Positions 7,053-15,949 of a DNA stretch of 46,028 nucleotides are shown here, one piece after another. Each line of letters starts with the position of its first letter. The stretch's first letter is position 1. The position numbers were made by a program, and so were the translations under genes. The DNA is taken from contig CALVJY010000018.1 in the NCBI GenBank assembly GCA_944332455.1, positions 1-46,028 of the forward strand. The letters run 5' to 3'. This stretch comes from an uncultured Clostridia bacterium (GTDB taxonomy: Bacteria; Bacillota; Clostridia; Christensenellales; HGM11417). The notes under the pieces were generated by a model. That model saw nothing but the letters and a program-made list of their open reading frames with translations, did not search any database and was not told the origin of the DNA.

Positions 7053-7320
7053 CCTCTCTTTGCCCCCATAGGCAGAACAAGACAGCTCTCCGCCCGGCCC
7101 CCACGGACAAAGGAGATCACTCTTCGCCCGGCCCCCACGGACAAAGGAGATCACTCTCCGCCCGCCGCGGGCAGAAAAGACCTCACTTCTTTCGGCCCCG
7201 GACAGAGCCGTCGGCTCTCTCCGGCCTCTGTAAGGCGCTGTCTCCCTCCGCCCCACGGACAAAGGAGGCCGCTCTCTCGCCGCAGACAGAAAAGGCCGCA
7301 CCTTCTGCGCACAAAAAGAC
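7053..7320. repeat. Decayed 34-bp tandem repeat array
   Basis: Two nearly identical 34-bp units start at 7086 and 7120 and a third, more diverged unit at 7154; each contains CACGGACAAAGGAG or a derivative. More diverged copies appear on both sides (for example about 7250-7280). No convincing reading frame covers the array; it fills the gap between two converging transcription units. Confidence 0.65.
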
Positions 7321-7351
7321 CGCCGCCTGCCCGAAGGGGCGGACGGCGGTC
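7312..7351 (-). terminator. Terminator of the large CvpA-like gene
   Basis: An 8-bp stem (7318-7325 with 7344-7351) plus an inner GCCC/GGGC hairpin is followed on the minus strand by TTTTT (7313-7317). Confidence 0.65.
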
Positions 7352-7363
7352 GGAACAGCCTCC

Positions 7364-7391
7364 CCGGAAGCAGAGATGCTCCGGTTTTTTT
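7364..7391 (+). terminator. Plus-strand terminator hairpin
   Basis: CCGGA (7364-7368) pairs with TCCGG (7380-7384), with inner GCA/TGC pairing, followed by seven T. It probably stops plus-strand readthrough before the converging gene. Confidence 0.6.
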
Positions 7392-7421
7392 ATGATACCA
7401 CCAAACTTTTCAGCTGTCTTC

Positions 7422-7485
7422 CGAGGCTCAGGGCGCCGCGGGCAGGTGATAAAGCCAGCTTCGAGGCTCAGGGCGCCGCGGGCAG
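7422..7485. repeat. 24-bp direct repeat copying the end of the CvpA-like gene
   Basis: An identical 24-bp segment occurs at 7422-7445 and 7462-7485, 40 bp apart. The second copy contains the last codons and stop of the gene that ends at 7468; the first lies just beyond it as a duplicated tail. Confidence 0.75.
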
Positions 7486-10400
7486 CATGTCGTTGACGGC
7501 CTGCATGAGCGCGGTCAGCTTTTGGGTGACGGCGGCATAGTCCTGCCCGAAGTTCCGCTCGGCGGGCTGTTCCTGGGCCAGGGCGGCGGTATATTCGCCG
7601 TCCAGCCGGGCGATCTCCTCGTTCAGGGCGGTGCGGGCCTCCTGCACCCGGGGGTCATCCACCCCCTCCACCCCGTCCGCGGCCGAAGCCACGGCGGCAA
7701 GCAGGCTCTGCGAGACGCGGAGGACCGATTTCGTCGGCACCACGCTGAGGGCCTGCATCTCGTCCAGGTAGGTCCCCACCCCGGTGACGTCGGCGGAATC
7801 GCGGGTGACCACGATCTCGGGGGGATTTTCGGCCATCGTCCGCAGTTGGTCCAGATCGCCGAACAGGCGGGCATAGGTCAGCTCCCCGGCCTCGGCTTGG
7901 GCGGCACAGGTCTTGGCGTTTGCCAGAATTTCATCCACGGCTTCCTGAGGGATGTCGGTGCCGGTAACGTCGATGTCCACCCGATCCACGGCCAGAGAGA
8001 CCACGCTCTCCCGCACCGCGCAGATCAGCACGGCCGGCCCCTGCCCCTCAAAGTCGGAGTAGCCGTCCAGCGCGGCCCCGAACCCGGCCAGCGAAAAGTC
8101 GGCCATGTCGGCATTCTGCATCTCCTCCACCCGGTCCACAAAGTCGTTGAGGGCGGAAAATTCGGTCTCGTAGCTGGAGATCGAGGGCACCGCGGCCTTC
8201 ATGTCGGTCACCAGATCCCGGATGTCCCCGTCGGTCTGCCCCTCGGCGACCTGATCCAGGATCATCTCCACCATGCTCTGCCGGACGTCGGCGGCCTGAT
8301 CGGAGCCGTAGCCGGCCAGCAGGCGGCTGTCTGCCAGATCGTCCAGGGTGGCGCCGAAGGCGGTCAGGGCGGAAGCATCCGAGCCGTCCAGCCCGGTCAT
8401 GGATCCGATCTCGTCCACAAAGGTCTGCAAGTGGCCGAACTCGGCGGCAAAGCTCTGAATGTTGTCCACGTTCCCGCGGATCTCGCCCACGATCTCCTTC
8501 ACCCGCTGATCATCGGTCTGATCGGAGACCGTGACCAGCAGGGCGTCCACCAGGTCGAAGCGGATGGCCGACACCAGCACGCTGGGCCGGCTGCCCGAGG
8601 TCTGGTCAAAGCTGTCCAATGTCCCGCCCAGCCCGGTCAGATCCAGATTGTCCAGCGAGGAGGCATCCAGCGCGCTGACCTCGTCGAAGAGGCTGAACAG
8701 GGCGCCCATTTCGTTTTCGTAGCCGAGGTCGGGCGTGGTGCGCACCGCCGTCTTTAGGGAATCGATCACCCCGGCAAGGTCCACCTCGCCCGGCACGTTG
8801 GCCGACAATTCGTCCACGGCGGCGCAGATCATCTCGTTCACCGCGGCGCGGGAGAGCAGCTGGCTGTTCCCCTGCACGATCTCGTCCAGGGCGGCGCCCA
8901 CCGACAGGGCCAGCTCCTCGGTCAGATCGCCGGAGATGTTCTGCACCTCGGCGCCCAGCCGCTTGACGGCGGCAAATTCGGCCTCCCAGTCGAAGTTCTC
9001 GCCCGCCCGCAGGTTGGCGCGGATCTGGTCCAGCATGGCGCCGGCCAGGTCAGAGCTGCCCAGGGAGCTTTCGGCCTGGTCGAGCAGGATCTCGAACACC
9101 GACTTGAGCTCGGGCTGTAGCAGGGTGGAGGCCTCGGCCCCGTTCAGGGCGGCGCCGAAGCGCTCCAACAAATCGTTGTCCGCCTCGAACAGGGTCTCGG
9201 GATCGAAGGTATCTCCCCCGACCTCCTCGATGACCTCGTAAAGCCCCATGTAGTGGCCAAGTTCAGTCTCCCAGCTTTGCACCTCGTCCAGGCGGCCCTT
9301 CATGCTGTCGAGGTTGGCCGACAGGGAGGCAAAGTCCTCGGGCAGCACGCTCTTGGCGTAGTCCAGCCCGGCCGAGAGCAGATCGTTCAGGGAATCCCCG
9401 AACAGGGCGGTTTGGGCAAAGCCGTCCAGCACCCCGCCAAGCTCGGTCAGCCGGACCTCGGCGGGCTCGGCCCGCATGCCGTCGGCAAAGGCCACAAAGT
9501 CGTCGAACTTTTCGCCCAGGGCGGCAAAGTCGGCCCCGAAGCTGTCGGCCTCGGACAGCCCGTCCACCAGGTCGAACAGCACGGAGCGGATCCCCTCCAG
9601 CTCGGGATCGGTGAGGTTCTCCTCCAGCGCGGTCCTGATCTTGGCCTCGAAGGCGTTGACCAGGGCGGCGTAGCGCTCGGCGCCGATGCCGGGATATTGG
9701 CGGACGGTGTCCAGCAGGGAGCCGGCCAGGGCCAGCGAGGGCTGGGTCAGGTAGTAGTCGCTGTCCGGATCCAGGCTCTGGTAAAGTTCCACGCCGTCGG
9801 TCAGCAGGTCGACCAGAAAGGTCTTCATCTGCTCGGCGGTGGCCGAACCGCCCGCCCCCTCGGGCAGGGTGCCGCCCAGCTCTTCGATGGCGAAGTCCAG
9901 CCCCGCCCCCAAAAAGGCGGGAAAGGCCACGGTGATGGACTTCATGGAGAACAGGGCGTCTGCCAGCGAGGAGGCAAAGTCCTCGTCCACCTTGGCGGCG
10001 ATGGCCTCGAAGTCAGGCTCGCCGCCGGCCAGCAGATCGGGCAGGATGTCCTCGTTGTTGAGCAGCACCCCCACGTCCAGCACCCGGTCGATCTCGTTCT
10101 TCAGGTCGGCAAAGGTCAGCCCTTCCAGCCCCCGCAGGGTGTCGGACAGGGCGGCGTTCAGCTCGGGGGTGCCGAGGTCCGGCAGCTCGAACCACTCGCC
10201 GTCGGCCGCCTTGGCGATGAAATAGGGCATCAGGTCGTTGCCCACCGCCGAGAGGACGCCGATGGAAAAGATGTCCTCGTTCAGACCGCGCAGATCGCTC
10301 AGAAGCTGAGTGAGCTGTTCCTTGGTCAAATTTTCAAAGTCGACATCCAGCAGAGCCATCCCCCGGTCGGCCACCGACAGCGCGGTCAGGACCTCGTCGG

Positions 10401-11196
10401 TCAGGGAGACCCGCACCCCGTTGACGGTGTTGGAACTTAAGCCCCCGTAGATCCAGTCGGACAGGGCCTCCATGCCGGTGTAGCGCAAAATCTTGCGGCC
10501 CACGCTGTCCCGGTAGAGCTCGACGTAGCGGGCGTTCTCCTCCCCCGCGGCCTGCAGCAAAAGCCCCTTGTCGGGGTCGGCCTGTCCGCCGGCCAGCTGG
10601 GCGGCCAGCGCCGTGCCCTTGGTCTGGTCCTCCACCGCAAGGGCAAAGTTTGCCGTTCCGGTCAGCGGGGTCAGGGTGATCATGCACACCAGCAGCCCGA
10701 GCACCGCCCCGGCCAGCATCCCCCACAGCCTGTGCTGGGGCTTTTTCTCCCCGCTGAGCGTGCGCTTGCGGATGAATATGGCGCTGAGGATGGCCCAGAT
10801 CGGCCACAGCACGATCTTCAGGGCCCAGAACAGCAGCACGAACACGAACACGTTGACCGCCAGCGAGGCGATCTGCACGAGAGAGGAGACCGCCTGGGGG
10901 TTGTCCGCCGCGATCTGGCCGAGGTCGGCATCCTGCCCCAGCAGGGCTACCACGTACTCCTGCAGGGTGGTGACCTGCTCGCCGCCGACGTTCAGATCCA
11001 GGGCGCTGAGGTCGGCGTTCATGACCGCGCGGGTGATCATGGGGGTGAACGCGAACAGCAAAACGGCGGTCACCGCCAGCCAGGCCGCCCGGAACAGGGT
11101 CTTTTTCAGCCCCCGCTTGAGCCCCCACAGCAGCCCGAACACCACGAACAGGAGCAAAATGGCGGCCAATGCCAGCGAAATGATGAGTTCGATCAT
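7468..11196 (-). CDS. Large CvpA-like membrane protein with seven helical repeats
   Basis: A 1242-residue protein. The first ~200 residues hold four or five hydrophobic helices (about 2-25, 36-56, 90-125 and a segment near 150-175) with the WGLKRGLKK loop style of CvpA-type membrane proteins. The remaining ~1000 residues are acidic, Leu/Ala-rich and almost Cys-free. From about residue 552 they show a repeat of 89-108 residues, starting near 552, 641, 736, 825, 915, 1008, 1107 and (partial) 1215. Each begins with a [S/D/G]-[Y/F/W]-x-x-[E/D]-[F/L/M] motif followed by a helix and an LxxhGxxLD motif. A scaffold or surface role is possible; function is unknown. The start at 11196 has AGGAGG 13 nt upstream, a rather long spacing. 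The reading frame continues upstream of the real start as the shadow of the next gene. Confidence 0.8.
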   Translation of the reverse strand: MIELIISLALAAILLLFVVFGLLWGLKRGLKKTLFRAAWLAVTAVLLFAFTPMITRAVMNADLSALDLNVGGEQVTTLQEYVVALLGQDADLGQIAADNPQAVSSLVQIASLAVNVFVFVLLFWALKIVLWPIWAILSAIFIRKRTLSGEKKPQHRLWGMLAGAVLGLLVCMITLTPLTGTANFALAVEDQTKGTALAAQLAGGQADPDKGLLLQAAGEENARYVELYRDSVGRKILRYTGMEALSDWIYGGLSSNTVNGVRVSLTDEVLTALSVADRGMALLDVDFENLTKEQLTQLLSDLRGLNEDIFSIGVLSAVGNDLMPYFIAKAADGEWFELPDLGTPELNAALSDTLRGLEGLTFADLKNEIDRVLDVGVLLNNEDILPDLLAGGEPDFEAIAAKVDEDFASSLADALFSMKSITVAFPAFLGAGLDFAIEELGGTLPEGAGGSATAEQMKTFLVDLLTDGVELYQSLDPDSDYYLTQPSLALAGSLLDTVRQYPGIGAERYAALVNAFEAKIRTALEENLTDPELEGIRSVLFDLVDGLSEADSFGADFAALGEKFDDFVAFADGMRAEPAEVRLTELGGVLDGFAQTALFGDSLNDLLSAGLDYAKSVLPEDFASLSANLDSMKGRLDEVQSWETELGHYMGLYEVIEEVGGDTFDPETLFEADNDLLERFGAALNGAEASTLLQPELKSVFEILLDQAESSLGSSDLAGAMLDQIRANLRAGENFDWEAEFAAVKRLGAEVQNISGDLTEELALSVGAALDEIVQGNSQLLSRAAVNEMICAAVDELSANVPGEVDLAGVIDSLKTAVRTTPDLGYENEMGALFSLFDEVSALDASSLDNLDLTGLGGTLDSFDQTSGSRPSVLVSAIRFDLVDALLVTVSDQTDDQRVKEIVGEIRGNVDNIQSFAAEFGHLQTFVDEIGSMTGLDGSDASALTAFGATLDDLADSRLLAGYGSDQAADVRQSMVEMILDQVAEGQTDGDIRDLVTDMKAAVPSISSYETEFSALNDFVDRVEEMQNADMADFSLAGFGAALDGYSDFEGQGPAVLICAVRESVVSLAVDRVDIDVTGTDIPQEAVDEILANAKTCAAQAEAGELTYARLFGDLDQLRTMAENPPEIVVTRDSADVTGVGTYLDEMQALSVVPTKSVLRVSQSLLAAVASAADGVEGVDDPRVQEARTALNEEIARLDGEYTAALAQEQPAERNFGQDYAAVTQKLTALMQAVNDMLPAAP

Positions 11197-11298
11197 AAAA
11201 AAGCAGCAACCTCCTCGGCGGGCATGCCCCGCCACTCTTCCAAAAGATCCGCGCTCCCGGCGCGGACACCGGGCCTCCGGCACAAGGGTTTCCCCTTT

Positions 11299-11327
11299 AT
11301 TATAGCCTTGACTTGGCCAAAAGGCAA
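11299..11327 (-). promoter_or_regulatory. Promoter of the CvpA-like gene
   Basis: Minus strand TTGCCT (11322-11327), 17-bp spacer, TATAAT (11299-11304), about 100 bp before the start codon. Confidence 0.75.
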
Positions 11328-11519
11328 CCAAAACGAACGGCGGGCGAAGGAATATTTGCGGTCTCCCCTTATTTTGTCCGATTCCCCGGAAAATTTTCGG
11401 TTTTTGAAGAGATCTTTTCCCGAAACAGACAAAATTTTTAAACTTTCCGCGCGCCCGCGCAATAAGCCCTTTGGCGATGTCGAACAGGTCGCGCCCCCGG
11501 GGACTTTCCGCGCGCCCGC

Positions 11520-11554
11520 AAAAAGCCCTCCGGAAGCTCAGGCTTCCGGAGGGC
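11520..11554 (-). terminator. Terminator of the P-type ATPase gene
   Basis: A perfect 13-bp stem (11525-11537 with 11542-11554) and 4-nt loop is followed on the minus strand by TTTTT, 32 bp after the stop codon. Confidence 0.9.
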
Positions 11555-11585
11555 CGGTTTGCATTTGGGAGGTCGGGATCGTTCC

Positions 11586-14222
11586 TCAGTGCCGGGCCAG
11601 CTTCAGGGCCTTGACGATCTCCAGCACCACGATGGGCACCAGCGAGAGCAGGAAGACCCACAGGTAGCACAGCGGCTGCAGCAGGATCAGGCCGAAGATG
11701 TCGGCCACGGGGGGCACGAGGGCGGTGACCGCCAGCAGCGCGACGGCGCCCAGGGCGGCCAGGTTCATATACTTGTTGGTGAAAAAGCCGATCTTGAACA
11801 GCGACTTGGCCGAGCGCATGTTGAAGCCGTGGAAGACCTGGGACAGGGCCAGGGTCAGGAAGGCCATGGTCCGGCCGGCCGAGACGGCGTCGGCCTCGGG
11901 CAGCCCCATGCCGTTCATGCCGGTGTGGTAGCCGATCTGGTAGGCGATGAGCGAGAGCGCCCCGAACATGACCCCCTGCAGGATGATCTGCACCCACAGG
12001 CCGTTGGCGAACAGTCCCTCGGATTTGGGCTTGGGCTTGCGCTGCATGATGCCGTCGTCCACCTTTTCCACCCCCAGGGCCAGGGCCGGGAAGGTGTCGG
12101 TGAGCAGGTTGATCCACAGCAGCTGCATGGACAGCAGCGGGGTGACGTTCCACAGCAGCATGGCCACGAACACCGTGATGATCTCGCCGATGTTGGTGCC
12201 CAGAAGGAAGGTGACCGCCTTTTTGATGTTGTCGTAGATCCCCCGGCCCTCCTTGACCGCCTCCACGATGGTGGCAAAGTTGTCGTCGGTCAGGATCATG
12301 TCCGAGGCCCCCTTGGCCACATCGGTGCCGGTGATGCCCATGGCGCAGCCGATGTCGGCCGCCTTCAGGGCGGGGGCGTCGTTGACCCCGTCCCCGGTCA
12401 TGGAGACGATCTCGCCCTGGGCCTGCCAGGCCTTGACGATGCGGATCTTGTCCTCGGGCGAGACCCGGGCATACACCGAGATGGTGCGCACCCGCTCGTT
12501 CAGTTCCTCCTCGGACATTCTGGCCAGCTCCTCCCCCGTCACGGCGTCCTCGCCGTCGGTCAAAATGCCCAGCTGGCGGGCGATGGCCGAGGCCGTCACC
12601 ACGTGGTCGCCGGTGATCATGACCGGGCGGATGCCGGCCTGCTTGCACACCGCCACGGCGGCCTTGGCCTCCTCGCGGGGGGGATCGATCATGCCCACCA
12701 GGCCCACAAAGGTGAGGTCGGCCTCCACCGTCGCGGACTCGAAGGGCTGGGGCAGTTCGTCCAGGGTGCGCACGGCCACGGCCAGCACCCGCAGGGCCTC
12801 CCCGCTCATCTGATCCACCGCGGCGGCGGCCTGCTCGACCGGGCCGGCCTTGCAGCGGGTCCTCATGACGTCGAAGGCGCCCTTGGTGACCACCGTCAGT
12901 CTGCCGTCCATGCGGTGGACGGTGCTCATCAGCTTGCGGTCGGAATCAAAGGGCAGTTCGGCCTCCCGGGGATACTTTTGCTCCAGCTCGTCCTTGGGCA
13001 GGCCGCAGTTCATGGCCCCCTTGATGAGGGCGGTCTCGGTGGGATCCCCGAGGTGCTTTTCGGTCCCGTCCTCGCCCGTCACCACTTCGCCGTCGGTGCA
13101 CAGGGAGGCCAGGGTCAAAAGTCTGTTGACGGCGGGATCGCTGCCGTCCAGGGCCTCGGAGGGGCCGGCTTCGGTCCAGACCTTGACCAGGGTCATCTTG
13201 TTCTGGGTCAGGGTGCCGGTCTTGTCCGAACAGATCACCGAGGCCGAGCCCAGGGTCTCCACCGCGGGCAGCTTGCGGATGATGGCGTTGCGCCTGACCA
13301 TGCGCTGCACCCCCATGGCCAGCACGATGGTGACGATGGCCGGCATCCCCTCCGGAATGGCCGCCACCGCCAGCGAGACCGCGATCATGAAGATCTCCAC
13401 CGGGTTCTGCTGCCGGATCAGGCCCAGCACAAAGATGACCGCGCAGATGCCCAGGGCGATGATACCCAGATTTTTGCCGAGTTTGGCCAGCTTTTTCTGC
13501 AGGGGGGTGCCGGTGTCGCCCTCCCCCCGCAAAAGCCCGGCGATCTTGCCCATCTCGGTGCGCATCCCGGTGGCCGTCACCACCGCGACCGCCCGGCCGT
13601 AGGTCACCGAGCAGCCCGAATAGAGCATGTTTTTGCGGTCCCCCAGGGGGGCGCCCTCGGGCACCTCGGCCTCGGCCTCCTTTTCGGAGGGCACCGACTC
13701 CCCGGTCAGGGCGGACTCCTCGGACTTTAAGCTGAAGCTCTCCAGGATGCGGCAGTCCGCGGGCACATAGTCCCCGGCCTCCAGCTTGACCAGATCCCCC
13801 GGCACCAGATCGGCGCTGTCCACCTGCATCTCCTCCCCGCCCCGGATGACCCGGGCGTGGGGGGCCGAGAGCTTCTGCAGGGCCTCCAGCGACTTTTCGG
13901 CCTTGCTCTCCTGCACCATGCTCAAGACCGCGTTCATGACCACGATGGCCAGGATGACCACCGGCTCGATGTAGCCCTCGGCGTCCTGCTCGTAGACGGC
14001 AATGCCGAAGGAAACGGCGGCCGCCACCAGCAGGATGATGATCATGACGTCCTTGAATTGCAGCAAAAAGCGGACCAACCAGGATCTTTTCTTCCCCTCG
14101 GCCAGTTTGTTCGGTCCCTCTCGGGACAGCCTGGCAGAGGCTTCCTCTTCGGTCAATCCGCTCTTTAAATCTGTGTTCAGTTCCCGGCCCAGCTCTTCCC
14201 TGGGCTGCGCATATGGCTCCAT
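11586..14222 (-). CDS. Calcium-type P-type ATPase (P2 family)
   Basis: An 878-residue cation pump of the SERCA-like class that exports Ca2+ from the cytoplasm using ATP. Visible motifs are the N-terminal cation-ATPase region (1-60), TGES (173-176) in the actuator domain, PEGMP (290-294) in helix M4 with the ion-binding Glu, DKTGTLT with the phosphorylated D333, and the M6 motif NLLTDTFPALALG with the Asn and Asp that bind calcium in SERCA. About ten transmembrane helices are expected and the length is normal. The ATG at 14222 is preferred over an upstream ATG because AGGAGG precedes it by 6 nt. Mn2+ or other cation transport cannot be ruled out. A strong terminator closes the gene, so it is separate from the CvpA-like gene. 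Confidence 0.92.
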   Translation of the reverse strand: MEPYAQPREELGRELNTDLKSGLTEEEASARLSREGPNKLAEGKKRSWLVRFLLQFKDVMIIILLVAAAVSFGIAVYEQDAEGYIEPVVILAIVVMNAVLSMVQESKAEKSLEALQKLSAPHARVIRGGEEMQVDSADLVPGDLVKLEAGDYVPADCRILESFSLKSEESALTGESVPSEKEAEAEVPEGAPLGDRKNMLYSGCSVTYGRAVAVVTATGMRTEMGKIAGLLRGEGDTGTPLQKKLAKLGKNLGIIALGICAVIFVLGLIRQQNPVEIFMIAVSLAVAAIPEGMPAIVTIVLAMGVQRMVRRNAIIRKLPAVETLGSASVICSDKTGTLTQNKMTLVKVWTEAGPSEALDGSDPAVNRLLTLASLCTDGEVVTGEDGTEKHLGDPTETALIKGAMNCGLPKDELEQKYPREAELPFDSDRKLMSTVHRMDGRLTVVTKGAFDVMRTRCKAGPVEQAAAAVDQMSGEALRVLAVAVRTLDELPQPFESATVEADLTFVGLVGMIDPPREEAKAAVAVCKQAGIRPVMITGDHVVTASAIARQLGILTDGEDAVTGEELARMSEEELNERVRTISVYARVSPEDKIRIVKAWQAQGEIVSMTGDGVNDAPALKAADIGCAMGITGTDVAKGASDMILTDDNFATIVEAVKEGRGIYDNIKKAVTFLLGTNIGEIITVFVAMLLWNVTPLLSMQLLWINLLTDTFPALALGVEKVDDGIMQRKPKPKSEGLFANGLWVQIILQGVMFGALSLIAYQIGYHTGMNGMGLPEADAVSAGRTMAFLTLALSQVFHGFNMRSAKSLFKIGFFTNKYMNLAALGAVALLAVTALVPPVADIFGLILLQPLCYLWVFLLSLVPIVVLEIVKALKLARH

Positions 14223-14344
14223 GTCCGACCTCCTGTCTTTTTTGGGGGGATCCCCTGCGAAAGTCAACGTTTATCTTATAACCCGACCGCCCCGCTCTTA
14301 AACAGAAAATCGCCGATTGATCCATTTTTTTGAACAGATCTGCC

Positions 14345-15868
14345 TCAGGGCGAGAGCAGCTCGTCCAGCAGTTCCCCGCCCTCGTCCGACGTAGCGGCGG
14401 AGAGCTCGGCCTCCAGCTCGTCCCCGGGCAGCAGCAGGGTCTCCCCGTCCACGGGCAGCAGGACCCCCTCCCGCCGCAGGCAGATGACCTGACAGTGCCC
14501 CGGCCAGAGCACCTCCCGCACGGTCCGCCCGGCCGCCGCGCTGCCCGCCTCCACCTTTTTGCGGAAGACAAAGGGACGGCCCTCCCGCCGGTCCTCCTCG
14601 ACCATGCGCTCGAGCAGGGCCTCGTACAGCGGGGGCGTGTTGGTCAGCCCGGCCAGCAGATAGGCGATCGCCGCGCAGAGGATGAGGGGAAGCAGGGCGG
14701 AGGAAAAGCAGCCGGTCAGCTCCAGAGGGAGCAGCACCGCCGTGATCGGCGTCCGCACCGAGGCCGCAAAAAAGCCGGTCATGCCCAGCACCAGGCAGGT
14801 CTGCATGAGTTCCGGACTCAGGCCCAGGGGCTGCAGCAGGCGGGCGAGCAGCCCCCCGAAACAGGCGCCCAGGGCCAGCATGGGGATGAGCAGACCGCCC
14901 GGCACCCCCGCCCCCGCGGCCAGCACCGCGAGAACAAAGCGGACGACCAGCACTAGGGCCAGAAACCCCGCCGCCAGCTCGCCGGCCGACAGGGACATCA
15001 CCAGCTCCTTTCCGGTCCCCGTTCCCTCGATCAGAAAGAGCCCGCACAGGCCGGCCAGCGCAAAGGGCAGGGCCAGCTTGAGCCAGCGCAGGGACTTGCC
15101 TACCCCGCGGTACCACAGCAGCGCCCGGCAAAAGAGCAACCCTCCGGCCCCGGACAGCAGCCCCACGGCCGCGGCCAGGCCGACCGAGGCCCAGGACAGC
15201 CCGGCCGTCTGAAAGCCGGGAAAACAGACCTCCCCGCCGATCAGCAGCACCCGGCAGCCCACCGCGGTGATCACGGCCGAAAAGGAGACCGCGAACAGGT
15301 CGGGCGAAAACCGCCGGTGGGCGTCCTCGAAGGCGAACACCAGGCCGGAGAGGGGGGCGTTGAAGGCGGTGGCAAGGCCGGCGCAGGCCCCGCCCGTCAT
15401 CTGGTAGCGCTGTTCGAAGCGCCGGCGGCGGAGCAGTTTGGCCGTGCCCTTGCCGCAGCAGGCCCCGATCTGCAGGGAGGGTCCCTCCGACCCCACGGCC
15501 AGCCCGCAGAAGATGGCGATCAGGCTGCCGAAGGCGGTGCCCAGCAGGGTGCGCAGCCACTTGAACCGCAGCACGCCCCGGGCCGCGCCCTCGGTCTGCG
15601 GGATGCCGCTCCCCCGGCTCATGGGCGAAAGCCGGGTGATCCCCAGCACCCCGAAAAAGCCGGCCGCCAGCGCCAACGGCAGCAGGGCGATCCAGGTCGG
15701 ATTTTCCCGCAGCCAGCCGTAAATTCGGGCGGACTTCTCCCCCAGAAATTCCACGGCGGCGGTGTAGGCCGAGACCGTCAGCCCCGCAAAGAGCCCGGTC
15801 AGCACGCCCACCCCCACCAGGGAGAGCCAGCCCTTGGGATGAAGTTTTTTGGCAGTCTGTCTTTCCAT
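14345..15868 (-). CDS. ClC-family chloride/proton antiporter with RCK_C domain
   Basis: A 507-residue ClC membrane protein. The selectivity motif GSGIP is at 86-90, and GSEGP (126-130) supplies the gating glutamate E128. E181 (in FAFED) stands near the position of the proton-coupling glutamate of bacterial exchangers, so antiport rather than channel function is likely. The last ~80 residues after the final helix match a TrkA-C/RCK_C regulatory domain (VREVLWPGHCQVICLRREGVLLPV and LLPGDELEA), a known architecture in Gram-positive ClC proteins. GGAGGG lies 8 nt before the start. The product would exchange Cl- (or another anion) for H+ across the cytoplasmic membrane. Confidence 0.92.
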   Translation of the reverse strand: MERQTAKKLHPKGWLSLVGVGVLTGLFAGLTVSAYTAAVEFLGEKSARIYGWLRENPTWIALLPLALAAGFFGVLGITRLSPMSRGSGIPQTEGAARGVLRFKWLRTLLGTAFGSLIAIFCGLAVGSEGPSLQIGACCGKGTAKLLRRRRFEQRYQMTGGACAGLATAFNAPLSGLVFAFEDAHRRFSPDLFAVSFSAVITAVGCRVLLIGGEVCFPGFQTAGLSWASVGLAAAVGLLSGAGGLLFCRALLWYRGVGKSLRWLKLALPFALAGLCGLFLIEGTGTGKELVMSLSAGELAAGFLALVLVVRFVLAVLAAGAGVPGGLLIPMLALGACFGGLLARLLQPLGLSPELMQTCLVLGMTGFFAASVRTPITAVLLPLELTGCFSSALLPLILCAAIAYLLAGLTNTPPLYEALLERMVEEDRREGRPFVFRKKVEAGSAAAGRTVREVLWPGHCQVICLRREGVLLPVDGETLLLPGDELEAELSAATSDEGGELLDELLSP

Positions 15869-15894
15869 GCTTCATTCCCTCCTTCCTTCGGGCG

Positions 15895-15932
15895 GAAAAA
15901 AGAGCGGGAAACAGCTTTCGCGCTCCCGCTCT
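15895..15932 (-). terminator. Terminator of the rhaB-aldolase unit
   Basis: A 9-bp stem (15901-15909 with 15924-15932) is followed on the minus strand by TTTTTT. Confidence 0.8.
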
Positions 15933-15949
15933 GACAGAAGAACTTTTCC

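Noticed and set aside
7053..7320. CRISPR array
   Set aside because: The repeats adjoin each other with no unique spacers and decay gradually; no cas genes are present.
11197..12648. Upstream extension of the CvpA-like reading frame to 1726 residues
   Set aside because: The extra part is rich in Arg, Gly, His and Pro and lies antisense-frame-shifted within the P-type ATPase gene. The real gene begins with a hydrophobic N-terminus at 11196, after its own promoter.
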